Assembly (NCBI GenBank): GCA_964485235.1
Contig: CAZAIO010000064.1
Coordinates: 1 to 16,001, forward strand
DNA: 16,001 nucleotides
Origin: CAZAIO01 sp964485235
GTDB taxonomy: Bacteria; Chloroflexota; Dehalococcoidia; GIF9; UBA5629
Reading direction: 5' to 3'
Shown here: one piece after another, positions 5,961-13,205 of the stretch
How positions within the stretch are numbered: the stretch's first letter is position 1
Layout: each line of letters opens with the position of its first letter
Translations under genes and position numbers: made by a program
Notes under the pieces: model-generated
The model's database searches: none
Seen by the model: only the letters and a program-made list of their open reading frames with translations
What the model was told of the DNA's origin: nothing

Positions 5961-6569
5961 ATGTTGCTTGGTTTTACATCAATTGTAATAGGTTACTTGC
6001 TTGGTTCAATTCCTACTGCCTATCTTGTAGCAAAATGGAAAAAAGGAATTGATATACGTGAGTTGGATGTTGGAAATGCAGGTGCGGGTGCTATATTCAG
6101 AACGTGTGGGAAAGTAGCCGGTGGAATTGTAGCAGCAGTGGATATCGGAAAGGGAGCAGCGACGATAGTCATAGCGCAGGGAATGCAACTTAACGAGTTA
6201 TGGGTTATAGCTGCCGGATGTGCCGCTATAATCGGACATAGTTATCCGGTATTTATTGGTTTTAAAGGGGGACAGGGTGCTGCTTCGATAATAGGTGAGT
6301 TTCTGGTGCTGGCGCCTATTGCTACCGGGATAACATTGATACCACTTGCTATTGTATTGTTCAGCAAACCAAAATTGTTTTCACAACGTTTATTCTTTGC
6401 TATATTTATAGCTTCACCGTTGTTACCGATTCTTATATGGATATTCGGTGGTTCTATATGGTTGATATTATTCTCTATTTTGGTAATTCTTTCGGTCGTG
6501 CTCAGAAATTTAAACAGGACAAGTGAAATGGCAGGAGGGCTGACCGGAAAAACACGGGTTAGAAGATAA
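5961..6569 (+). CDS. plsY: PlsY-like glycerol-3-phosphate acyltransferase (paralogue 1)
   Basis: Integral membrane protein of 202 residues. PlsY enzymes transfer an acyl group from acyl-phosphate to glycerol-3-phosphate, the first step of phospholipid synthesis. Family landmarks are YLLGSIPTAYLVAK (12-25), GNAGAGAIFR (38-47), DIGKGA (61-66), GHSYPVFIGFKGGQGAAS (92-109), and several hydrophobic spans. The usual GSGNPGATN is reduced to DVGNAGAGA, and the usual GGKG is GGQG, so a changed acyl donor or acceptor is possible. No SD is visible before the ATG. An APC permease follows after 31 bp and is probably co-transcribed. A second, differently altered PlsY lies at 9781-10416. Confidence 0.88.
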   Translation: MLLGFTSIVIGYLLGSIPTAYLVAKWKKGIDIRELDVGNAGAGAIFRTCGKVAGGIVAAVDIGKGAATIVIAQGMQLNELWVIAAGCAAIIGHSYPVFIGFKGGQGAASIIGEFLVLAPIATGITLIPLAIVLFSKPKLFSQRLFFAIFIASPLLPILIWIFGGSIWLILFSILVILSVVLRNLNRTSEMAGGLTGKTRVRR

Positions 6570-6600
6570 ACTCATTAAATATTTAGAGGAAGATGTTTTC

Positions 6601-7956
6601 ATGGATAATATAGCATACAGGACCGCAGAAGGACTATTAAAAAAAGAGATCACGTTATACGCTCTGATCGCAATCATGATAGGGTTGAATGTCGGCGGAT
6701 CGTTGTTTGCACTTACCGCACTTGCTGCCGGTATGACAGGCCCGTCCCTGTTTGTAGCACAAATATTTTCAGCACTACCAATTTTGCTGGCGATGGTTCC
6801 TTATATCATGCTATCTTCTGCAATTCCTGCGACATGTGCAAATTATCAATATGCAAAATTATTTTCAAGGCCGCTCGCGGTAGCAGCATGGATGACCCTT
6901 TTCGTTGCAATACCGATAGGGGCACTTCCGCTCTTTGCTGTTATCACAGGAAATTTTGTGCAAATGTTATGGCCCGGTATTCCTGTAATTCCAACCGCAA
7001 TTGCAGTAGTGAGCATTTTCTTTTTACTTAATGTATTCGGGATAAAACCGACCATTTATGTTCAACTTGCTACTGTTATCATTTTAGTACTCGCGTTGTT
7101 AACTTTTATCATTCCCGGAATTCCCGCAATAAAAACGGAAAATTTTAGTAATTTGTTCCCGGGTGGATTTATCGGTTTTATCGGTGCTTCGGCATTGCTT
7201 TTTACATTACTTGCCGGAGGTCTATTTGGTATTGAAGTTGGAAGTGAAGTGAAGAATGCATCGTCTGTAATTCCTCGCGCACTTCTTATAAGTATGTTAA
7301 TTGTGCTGGGCATCTACTTGTTGCTTGAAATTGTTGCTGTAGGCGTTATGGACTGGCAGCTTCTCGCAGAAAAGGCAACGCTTGGAGCACCTGCAGAAGC
7401 TTTTCTTTCTGGATTTCCACTCGGTTTCTTCATAGCGGGGGGAGGCATACTTGCATCTGTTACTACGATTAATTTGATTCTAACTATTGCCGGGCGATAC
7501 GCACTTGTGTTTTCTATAGACGGCTATTTCCCCAGAATTTTCAGACAAATCAGCAAAAGATTCGGTACACCGCATTGGGGTATTACCCTCGCTTTCGGGA
7601 TGACTATAATAACGCTACTTATTAACCCGCCTCTCATTGTACTCGGTCAAATGCTCAATTTCGGGCTTCTATTTATGATTACTCTCGTACTTTGTACTGC
7701 ATACCGATTTCCAAAAAAGCATACAGAGCTTTATCAAAATGCAAAATACAAGTTTAACCCACGTCTAATACAAGTTACTTCACTGATTGCTATATGTATT
7801 AATATCGTATTTATGCTGGTTCTGGCATACGGCATGCTTACATCGGAAAATGCACGCTGGACATTTCCTCTTTTTATAGTTGCCGCAATAGCCGGGATTA
7901 TCGTGTACTATATCCGGAAAAAACAGGGTGTAGTGCCGATCGATGTAAGTAAATAG
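6601..7956 (+). CDS. APC-superfamily amino acid/polyamine permease
   Basis: Polytopic membrane protein of 451 residues with about 12 hydrophobic segments, the length and layout of the APC superfamily. The first helix contains IGLNVGGSLFALTALAAGMTGPS, like the glycine-rich unwound helix 1 used for substrate binding. GIEVGSEVKNASSVIPRA matches the conserved helix-6/cytoplasmic-loop region. RYALVFSIDGYFPRIF and RFGTPHWGI match the loop 8 region of the family. SD AGAGGA (6585-6590) is 10 nt before the ATG. The substrate cannot be assigned. Its location after plsY does not point to a pathway. Confidence 0.88.
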   Translation: MDNIAYRTAEGLLKKEITLYALIAIMIGLNVGGSLFALTALAAGMTGPSLFVAQIFSALPILLAMVPYIMLSSAIPATCANYQYAKLFSRPLAVAAWMTLFVAIPIGALPLFAVITGNFVQMLWPGIPVIPTAIAVVSIFFLLNVFGIKPTIYVQLATVIILVLALLTFIIPGIPAIKTENFSNLFPGGFIGFIGASALLFTLLAGGLFGIEVGSEVKNASSVIPRALLISMLIVLGIYLLLEIVAVGVMDWQLLAEKATLGAPAEAFLSGFPLGFFIAGGGILASVTTINLILTIAGRYALVFSIDGYFPRIFRQISKRFGTPHWGITLAFGMTIITLLINPPLIVLGQMLNFGLLFMITLVLCTAYRFPKKHTELYQNAKYKFNPRLIQVTSLIAICINIVFMLVLAYGMLTSENARWTFPLFIVAAIAGIIVYYIRKKQGVVPIDVSK

Positions 7957-7996
7957 TACTTACGTAAAAACCTCACATCGAAATAAGAGGTGATAT

Positions 7997-8479
7997 TTGA
8001 AAAATAGAATCACATTTTTTGTATCACTCCTTATATTAATTGTATTTTTTACAGGTGTGATCGAAGGATGCCGGTACTCTGACGCGCCGGTAATACCGCA
8101 AGATAAATTTACTCCGGTTACAGAATCCGACAAATCAAGTTCGTCAAGTTCATTTTCTTTAAGTAATGAAATTCCCGAAATAGCATGGAACGAAGCCAAA
8201 GAATATGAAGGCATAAAGGTTAGAGTATATGGTCCGGTAGTTGATACAAGATGGGCAAGCGGATCAAACGGCAAACCGACCTTTTTAAACATTGGAAAAC
8301 CATATCCTGAGAAAGACAGGTTTACTGTTGTTATATGGGAGGAATACCGGGATAGTTTTTCAGAACCACCGGAAATATTTTTTAGCGAAAAGACAGTCTG
8401 TGTATGCGGCAAAATAGAGAAATACAAAGGGATAATGGAGATCGAAGTGCGGTCTCCTTCGGACATAGAAATACAATAG
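7997..8479 (+). CDS. Putative lipoprotein with C-terminal OB-fold-like domain
   Basis: Protein of 160 residues starting at TTG 7997, chosen for SD AAGAGGTGA just upstream (7983-7991). Residues 5-20 form a hydrophobic signal segment ending in VIEGC, with Cys25 a plausible lipidation site; the Glu at -2 is unusual. A Ser-rich linker (about 47-55) follows. Residues about 62-160 have the strand pattern of an OB fold: EGIKVRVYGPVVDTR, PTFLNIG, FTVVIW, then TVCVCGKIEKYKGIMEIEV and a PSDIEI end, like the extracytoplasmic nucleic-acid/OB-fold domains found with secreted nucleases. Function is unknown. It lies 40 bp after the permease gene and is probably on the same transcript. Confidence 0.75.
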   Translation: MKNRITFFVSLLILIVFFTGVIEGCRYSDAPVIPQDKFTPVTESDKSSSSSSFSLSNEIPEIAWNEAKEYEGIKVRVYGPVVDTRWASGSNGKPTFLNIGKPYPEKDRFTVVIWEEYRDSFSEPPEIFFSEKTVCVCGKIEKYKGIMEIEVRSPSDIEIQ

Positions 8480-8509
8480 TACGGCTTTCCCTTCTAAGTT
8501 CGGTCGGCA

Positions 8510-8538
8510 TTGACGATTTTTCTATACTGACCTATCAT
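8510..8538 (+). promoter_or_regulatory. sigma70-like promoter of the small membrane protein gene
   Basis: TTGACG (8510-8515) and TATCAT (8533-8538) are 17 bp apart. The predicted transcription start, near 8545, leaves a leader of only about 9 nt before the ATG at 8554. No terminator is visible after the upstream gene. Confidence 0.55.
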
Positions 8539-8553
8539 AGAACCATTCTATCC

Positions 8554-8790
8554 ATGAGGAATAAAACGAATCTTATTAAATATATATTGTTACATAATTT
8601 CTGGAGTTTTTTACTGGTGCTATCCGGAATAATCGATATTACGGTTGGTGTCGTATTATTTTTCGGAGACTGGTTATCGCCTGAAATCGCTTCCTGGAAA
8701 ATATTTCTTATATGTTTCTCCGTCGGTGTTTTCTATCTTGCAGCCGGAGTTCTTATTGCAGTTGTACAACGCAGAAAGAAAAATCAATAA
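8554..8790 (+). CDS. Small two-helix membrane protein, unknown function
   Basis: I do not recognise a family. From the ATG at 8554 the product is 78 residues with two hydrophobic helices, about residues 13-37 (FWSFLLVLSGIIDITVGVVL region) and 47-68 (IFLICFSVGVFYLAAGVLIAVV). It has a short acidic loop between them and a basic tail RRKKNQ, so the tail is probably cytoplasmic. The frame is open back to 8404, but that part overlaps the OB-fold gene and reads as low-quality sequence. The promoter at 8510-8538 supports the shorter form. No SD is visible. Confidence 0.6.
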   Translation: MRNKTNLIKYILLHNFWSFLLVLSGIIDITVGVVLFFGDWLSPEIASWKIFLICFSVGVFYLAAGVLIAVVQRRKKNQ

Positions 8791-8845
8791 ATAGCTCATT
8801 TTAATGCAGGGAGAAAAACCGACATGGAGCTTTATTGACTTTATA

Positions 8846-8874
8846 TTGAACATATATTCTGTAGATGGTATAGT
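8846..8874 (+). promoter_or_regulatory. Strong sigma70-like promoter before the 8914 gene
   Basis: TTGAAC (8846-8851) and TATAGT (8869-8874) are separated by 17 bp, and TGG immediately before the -10 makes it an extended -10 as well. This is the best promoter match in the window. The predicted start is near 8881, giving a leader of about 33 nt. Confidence 0.65.
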
Positions 8875-8913
8875 ATCGTAAATAAAAATCACTCTCATAA
8901 TCGGTCTGCAAAT

Positions 8914-9189
8914 ATGGAAGAACAACAAAAATGTCAGGATGGGATCAGGGAAGGGGAAACGCAATTAGACTACCGGATAAGGTCTACAAAAAACGCTCTA
9001 AAGCTGGATAACCTCTATGCCTCTATGCATTTTAAAGAGGGATTCAAATACAGTCATTATGAGGAGTTCGGGTTTGGTTTTAACCGGGCACCGTTAATAA
9101 GGCGGGCATTCTGGTTACTATCCAAATTAAGTTTTCTTTATCTGGTCAAAGGCTTCAAACGATTGGCCTATTCCGGCAAGCAGGCTTGA
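8914..9189 (+). CDS. Hypothetical 91-residue basic protein
   Basis: No family recognised. The N-terminal third is polar and charged (MEEQQKCQDGIREGETQLDY). The middle is rich in aromatic residues (MHFKEGFKYSHYEEFGFGF). The C-terminal third is basic and hydrophobic (RAFWLLSKLSFLYLVKGFKR) and could form an amphipathic or membrane-associated helix. A strong promoter lies upstream and no other gene overlaps it, which supports a real gene. There is no clear SD. It could instead be a chance open frame in a transcribed region. Confidence 0.5.
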   Translation: MEEQQKCQDGIREGETQLDYRIRSTKNALKLDNLYASMHFKEGFKYSHYEEFGFGFNRAPLIRRAFWLLSKLSFLYLVKGFKRLAYSGKQA

Positions 9190-9243
9190 ATTTGCTATTT
9201 ACGTATAACGATTCCGGATATTTTCCTGATTGAGCGATTTTCC

Positions 9244-9543
9244 TCATGATATATAATTCCAGAATGTTGCCTTGACCGGCTCTATTACCATTTTTGCTGA
9301 TTTCCGTTCCCATGCCTGAAAATGCGGTGTTTTAAAGTGTTTGTCGACAGCGCTTTTACCTGCCCATTTTTCATAGAATAGAAAGATTGTCTCGTCTTCG
9401 GCTGACTGATGTAATTCATATCGTATGCATCCCGGTTCTTTCCGCGTGAGAGCTACCAGTGTTTCTAATTCACGTTTAGCATCTTCTATCATTGCAGGAT
9501 CAATTCTTATTTGAGCTATAACTATAAAAGGTTGGTCTGCCAT
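9244..9543 (-). CDS. ABM-fold protein (putative quinol monooxygenase family)
   Basis: Small 99-residue ferredoxin-like alpha+beta barrel protein of the antibiotic biosynthesis monooxygenase (ABM/YgiN) family. Signatures are the first strand FIVIAQIRIDP, the EPGCIRYELHQSAEDETIFLFYEKW core, and HFKTPHFQAW. Members act as cofactor-free oxygenases on quinol-like substrates or as stress proteins; the substrate is unknown here. The start is well supported by CGGAGG about 5 nt upstream of the ATG. A candidate extended -10, TGATATAGA on the minus strand at 9614-9606, lies upstream. It is probably independent of plsY, which is 237 bp away. Confidence 0.93.
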   Translation of the reverse strand: MADQPFIVIAQIRIDPAMIEDAKRELETLVALTRKEPGCIRYELHQSAEDETIFLFYEKWAGKSAVDKHFKTPHFQAWERKSAKMVIEPVKATFWNYIS

Positions 9544-9780
9544 TTTTCCTCCGGTAAAGTGTATTTATATTGTAATTAATATAGTCCAATTCGAATTATT
9601 CATATTCTATATCATCACAAAGAATAAATGCGAATACCTTCATGTTATATATAATACGGCATTGTGGATGGCTTCCTTCGGTTATTAAAATTAAACTAAT
9701 AAACCGACGTTGAAAAAGCAAGCAATTATAATTCTAATTTCCGGTATTTCTATAGCACTGCAAGTGATATTACAGGTATT

Positions 9781-10416
9781 TCAATCATGGCGATTTTTAG
9801 TGCTCGCGATCCGGAAAATACCGGATTCTTTCTTAGCGTCGGGCGGCAATTTATATGTCGTTAGCCAGTGCGTGAAGCCGGATATACAGGGAAGAAGTAC
9901 TGAATAACATGTAGTTACCAGAGGAGGTGTCTGGAATAAATAGTATGATATTAAACCGATAAACGGAACAGGTATAAACAGAACTGCTCCGACTAATATG
10001 CTGTTTCTGGTTGAGAACAACACGATAATTCCGGTGAGGAAAGTGAAAGTCATAATCCACGGAATTACCATAAAGAGTATTCCTATCACAGTTGCTTCGC
10101 CCCTGCCGCCTTTGAATTTAAGAAATACCGGCCAGTTGTGTCCGATAACGGCAAGTATGCCGGATAAAAATACTACCCATTCGTCCGCATGGAGTACCCG
10201 TGCAAGTATTATAGCTGCTGCACCTTTGCTCATATCCAGTACAAGGGTTGCCAGACCGGCTTCAAATCCGACATGACGAAATACATTGAAAGCACCGACG
10301 TTATAATCGCCGACTTTTCGAATATCAACACCGTTCTTCAGGCTTATAAAATAGGCAAAAGGAAGCGATCCGAGCAGGTAGGCCAGGACAAGACTGAATA
10401 CAGTGTTTACATCCAA
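9781..10416 (-). CDS. plsY: PlsY-like glycerol-3-phosphate acyltransferase (paralogue 2)
   Basis: Second PlsY-family membrane protein in the window (211 residues). Landmarks are YLLGSLPFAYFIS (13-25), GDYNVGAFNVFR (36-47), DMSKGAA (61-67), and GHNWPVFLKFKGGRGEAT (92-109), followed by hydrophobic segments. The canonical GSGNPGATN is GDYNVGAFN and GGKGVAT is GGRGEAT, different changes from those in paralogue 1. The start is TTG at 10416; GAGGT about 10 nt upstream supports it, and the nearby ATG at 10412 is out of frame. A candidate extended -10 lies at 10449-10457. It follows comM by 112 bp on the same strand. Confidence 0.86.
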   Translation of the reverse strand: MDVNTVFSLVLAYLLGSLPFAYFISLKNGVDIRKVGDYNVGAFNVFRHVGFEAGLATLVLDMSKGAAAIILARVLHADEWVVFLSGILAVIGHNWPVFLKFKGGRGEATVIGILFMVIPWIMTFTFLTGIIVLFSTRNSILVGAVLFIPVPFIGLISYYLFQTPPLVTTCYSVLLPCISGFTHWLTTYKLPPDAKKESGIFRIASTKNRHD

Positions 10417-10448
10417 CCCGTTTATACCTCGTAATTCTAGGCAATTTA

Positions 10449-10457
10449 ATTGTACCA
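10449..10457 (-). promoter_or_regulatory. Candidate extended -10 promoter for plsY paralogue 2
   Basis: On the minus strand TGGTACAAT reads from 10457 to 10449, a TGn-extended -10 with no good -35. The predicted start is near 10442, giving a leader of about 25 nt that contains the GAGGT SD. Confidence 0.35.
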
Positions 10458-10528
10458 GTAATATGTTGTAAAACGAAATGACCGGCGCAGGGGAATTGGA
10501 TAATTAAAGATTCCGCAGAGGATTTTGT

Positions 10529-12052
10529 TTAGTAACTCATCGCCCGCTGGCGGTACTGGAGCGCTTCGGCAAGGTGATGAGATTTGATAATATCAGCTGA
10601 ATCAAGGTCGGCGATTGTACGGGCAAGCTTAAGAGTACGGTGAAATGCCCTGGCAGTAAGATGGAGCTGTTTCATAGCGGAACGCAGCAGGTTCTGAGCG
10701 GATGGTTCGGTTGTACAAAATTCCTTTACCTCAACAGCAGTCATTTCGCTACAGCAATTAATTCCTATACCCTTGAACCTTTCCTGTTGTATATTTCGTG
10801 CCGTCTCTATTCTCGACTGTAATTTGTCAGAGCTTTCCCCACGGGTATCATCAGTGAGCTTTTCGTATTCAACACGCGGTACTTCAATGAAAATATCGAT
10901 ACGATCGAGAAGGGGTCCGCTTATGCGTTTTTGATAACGGGTGATCTCGTGAGTTGAACAGCGGCACTCTTTTAAAGGATCACCATAATATCCGCAAGGG
11001 CATGGATTCATTGCTGCGACCAGTTGAAAGTTAGCCGGATATGTCGTACTTCCCTGGGCACGGCTGATTGTTACCATTTTATCTTCTATAGGTTGTCGAA
11101 GCGATTCCAGGGCAATGCGACTGAATTCCGGAAGTTCGTCAAGAAAAAGGACACCGCGATGACATAGAGTTATTTCACCGGGACGGGGCTGGTGTCCGCC
11201 GCCTACAAGACCGGCGTGTGATATTGTATAGTGAGGTGAACGGAAAGGCCGTTGTTTAATGAGAGGGGTTTCTTTGGAAAGTAGACCACTGATGCTGTAT
11301 ATCTGGGTGACCTCCAATGCTTCGGAAAGAGTCATGGAGGGAAGGAGAGACGGTAGAGAACGTGCGAGCATTGTTTTGCCACTCCCCGGTGGACCAGACA
11401 TGAGGATATTATGTCCCCCTGCGGCTGCAATCTCCAAAGCCCGCTTTGCATGCTCCTGACCTTTAATATGAGATACATCGATCCTGGAGAAATCTGCACC
11501 TATTTTATGCCAGTCATGTATTGCTTTATGTGCCTCGATAGTGATATCACCTCGAATATGACTTACAATCTGTGATAATGACTCACATGGAATGACTTTT
11601 ACTTCTTCAATGAGAGATGCCTCATTGGCATCATCGAGAGGTAAGAATATATCTGAAAAACCATTATCTCTCGCAATCATAACCATAGGAAGAATACCGT
11701 TTGAATGCTTTAGACCGCCATCCAGAGAAAGCTCGCCGAGAAATAAAGTGTTCGATAAATTGCCAACGATCTGTTCCGAGCAGAGTAATATACCGATAGC
11801 TATCGGCAGGTCGTAAGAAGGACCTGCCTTTTTAATATCTGCGGGAGCCAGATTTACAGTGATTCGTTTTGCAGGAAAGGTCAATCCTGAATTGCGTATT
11901 GCAGCTCTCACCCGTTCGCGTGCTTCCTGTACTGCAGCATCCGGTAGACCGACAATTGTAAAAGAGGGCAGCCCCGGCGATATATCGACTTCAACTTCGA
12001 CGACCAGGCCCTCCAGTCCGATAACTGCGCAACTCATTACTTTAGCGAGCAT
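10529..12052 (-). CDS. comM: ComM/YifB-type AAA+ helicase (Mg-chelatase-like)
   Basis: Full-length (507 residues) ComM family protein. In Vibrio, ComM is a hexameric helicase that promotes branch migration during natural transformation; in non-competent bacteria the role is less clear. The N-terminal Lon-protease-like domain spans about residues 1-170 (GLPSFTIVGLPDAAVQEARERVRAA, and NLAPADIKKAGPSYDLPIA). The AAA+ core has Walker A GPPGSGKT (220-227), Walker B LFLDE (302-306), and a sensor region AAMNPCPCGYYGD. Cysteines C351, C353, C362 and C364 form a likely zinc site. The C-terminal lid domain ends with HLTARAFHRTLKLARTIADL. The ATG at 12052 is preceded by AAGGATGG. An operator-like promoter lies upstream. 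Confidence 0.97.
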   Translation of the reverse strand: MLAKVMSCAVIGLEGLVVEVEVDISPGLPSFTIVGLPDAAVQEARERVRAAIRNSGLTFPAKRITVNLAPADIKKAGPSYDLPIAIGILLCSEQIVGNLSNTLFLGELSLDGGLKHSNGILPMVMIARDNGFSDIFLPLDDANEASLIEEVKVIPCESLSQIVSHIRGDITIEAHKAIHDWHKIGADFSRIDVSHIKGQEHAKRALEIAAAGGHNILMSGPPGSGKTMLARSLPSLLPSMTLSEALEVTQIYSISGLLSKETPLIKQRPFRSPHYTISHAGLVGGGHQPRPGEITLCHRGVLFLDELPEFSRIALESLRQPIEDKMVTISRAQGSTTYPANFQLVAAMNPCPCGYYGDPLKECRCSTHEITRYQKRISGPLLDRIDIFIEVPRVEYEKLTDDTRGESSDKLQSRIETARNIQQERFKGIGINCCSEMTAVEVKEFCTTEPSAQNLLRSAMKQLHLTARAFHRTLKLARTIADLDSADIIKSHHLAEALQYRQRAMSY

Positions 12053-12126
12053 ACATCAATTCCATCCTTATGGTATTGAGCAACCATAATCAGAGTTTTT
12101 GATTGAACCTGAAAAAAACGCGGTTA

Positions 12127-12195
12127 AATATAGTATATTATATTGCTCTATTAGAGCTGCGTAAACGATTTAAAACAACGTAATTATACTATATT
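12127..12195 (-). promoter_or_regulatory. comM promoter with nested inverted repeats
   Basis: On the minus strand TTTACG (12165-12160) and TATAAT (12142-12137) are 17 bp apart, upstream of comM. The 13-bp palindrome GCTCTATTAGAGC (12145-12157) lies exactly within the spacer. Outside it, AATATAGTATA (12127-12137) and TATACTATATT (12185-12195) are perfect 11-bp inverted arms, the left one covering the end of the -10 and the start region. This layout suggests repressor binding. The remaining part of the 158-bp gap shows nothing else I can identify. Confidence 0.5.
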
Positions 12196-12210
12196 GTCAG
12201 TTAATTCGTC

Positions 12211-13134
12211 TCAGCGAAGTACGCGTTCAAGGGTTTGTTTCAGTCCCGGGACAATAGGGAATTTACCAAGTTCGTCAGTAGTTATCCATTTGAGTTCTGT
12301 ATGTTCCCAGTTGATCACTATTTTATCGGGTGTGTTTACATGGAAGAGGAAAGGATGTATTATCCACTTCTTTTTTAGCTTGTGATCGAATATATTTAGC
12401 GGAACGCCCTGGGAATACAACCCTATATCTGCAGCAGTGAGTCCTGTCTCTTCTTCTATCTCAATGTATGCCTGTTTTAAAGGATCGGAATCGATATACC
12501 CGCTGATTCCAGCCCAGTGTTCTTTATATTCACTTACTTTATCGCTACGCTTTAACAGGAGGATTTTCCCGTAGTGTTCGAGAAAACAGGATACAACCTT
12601 GTGTATTGAGAAGTTTGTACTGTCGAATTTTTCAATCTGTCTTACCAGATAGTCTTTAAGCAAATTGAGCGCAGCTTCAGAGGCACTATGTTTATTTTCC
12701 TCCCTGTTTCCGTGGAACATGTGTTGTTCCGATACGGTCATATCTTCAGAAGCAATGGCGATGTAGAAAAGCCCGACTGTTTTTTCTGTAGTATCTCCTG
12801 AAGGTCCCGCAATACCCGTGTCGGCTATACAAACATCGACGTGTAAAGCTTTTTTACCTCCGGTGGCCATTGAAAGGGCAGTTTCAGAGCTTACAGCTCC
12901 ATATGCCGTTAATGTAGATTCATCTACACCAACCAGTCTTGCTTTTAAGTCATTACTATATGAGACAATACCACCTTGGAAATAGTCGGAACTTCCGGGA
13001 ACAGCGGTTATTCTGTCGCTAATCATGCCGCCTGTTGCAGACTCCACCGTACCAATGGTAATCCATTTTCCGGTATTCGCATGGTATTCTCGCAATAATT
13101 CGGCGATTTGGTATTCCAGTCCATGTGCTGTCAT
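12211..13134 (-). CDS. PncC (CinA C-terminal) amidase fused to a NUDIX hydrolase
   Basis: Two-domain cytosolic protein, 307 residues. Residues about 1-168 are the CinA C-terminal domain, the nicotinamide-nucleotide amidase PncC. ESATGG carries the presumed nucleophile Ser32; YSNDLK carries Tyr59 and Lys64; ADTGIAGPSG is at 105-114; and FHGNRE is at 140-145. Residues about 176-307 are a NUDIX domain: CFLEHYGKILLLKRSDK, then WAGISGYIDSDPLKQAY and IEIEEETGL as Nudix box. The box keeps the EIEEETG glutamates but has Ile for the usual Arg and a shorter spacing, as in some Nudix proteins with a GxxSGYI motif. The COG1058 domain of full-length CinA is missing. The ATG at 13134 has a weak AGAGA SD. 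Confidence 0.9.
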   Translation of the reverse strand: MTAHGLEYQIAELLREYHANTGKWITIGTVESATGGMISDRITAVPGSSDYFQGGIVSYSNDLKARLVGVDESTLTAYGAVSSETALSMATGGKKALHVDVCIADTGIAGPSGDTTEKTVGLFYIAIASEDMTVSEQHMFHGNREENKHSASEAALNLLKDYLVRQIEKFDSTNFSIHKVVSCFLEHYGKILLLKRSDKVSEYKEHWAGISGYIDSDPLKQAYIEIEEETGLTAADIGLYSQGVPLNIFDHKLKKKWIIHPFLFHVNTPDKIVINWEHTELKWITTDELGKFPIVPGLKQTLERVLR

Positions 13135-13153
13135 ATATTTCTCTACTTATTTC

Positions 13154-13184
13154 ATTGTATCAGACCTGAGCATTGTATAGTCAA
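13154..13184 (-). promoter_or_regulatory. Promoter of the PncC-NUDIX gene
   Basis: On the minus strand TTGACT (13184-13179) is followed after 19 bp by TACAAT (13159-13154), preceded by TGA as an extended -10. It lies in the 71-bp divergent region and its -35 is only 9 bp from the -10 of the opposite promoter, so the two may compete for polymerase. Confidence 0.5.
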
Positions 13185-13190
13185 CTTTCC

Positions 13191-13199
13191 TGATATAAT
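13191..13199 (+). promoter_or_regulatory. Extended -10 promoter giving a leaderless transcript
   Basis: TGATATAAT at 13191-13199 is a perfect extended -10. Only six bases (TATCAC) separate it from the ATG at 13206, so the expected start falls on or next to the A of the ATG. No SD is present. A -35-like TTGTAT (13173-13178) is at 15 bp, slightly short. Confidence 0.6.
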
Positions 13200-13205
13200 T
13201 ATCAC

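Noticed and set aside
7945..7963. GTAAGTA/TACTTAC inverted repeat across the permease stop codon as a terminator
   Set aside because: The stem is short and AT-rich and is followed by GTAAAAA, with no T-run on the plus strand.
8404..8553. Upstream extension of the small membrane protein to ATG 8404
   Set aside because: It overlaps the OB-fold gene by 76 bp, reads as a frame shadow, and lies upstream of a good promoter that fits the shorter form.
9710..9907. 65-residue plus-strand frame with a hydrophobic N-terminus (TTG start)
   Set aside because: Its 3' two-thirds overlap the plsY paralogue 2 coding sequence antisense. It has no SD and its C-terminal part looks like a shadow. A TATAAT at 9650-9655 upstream is not enough support.
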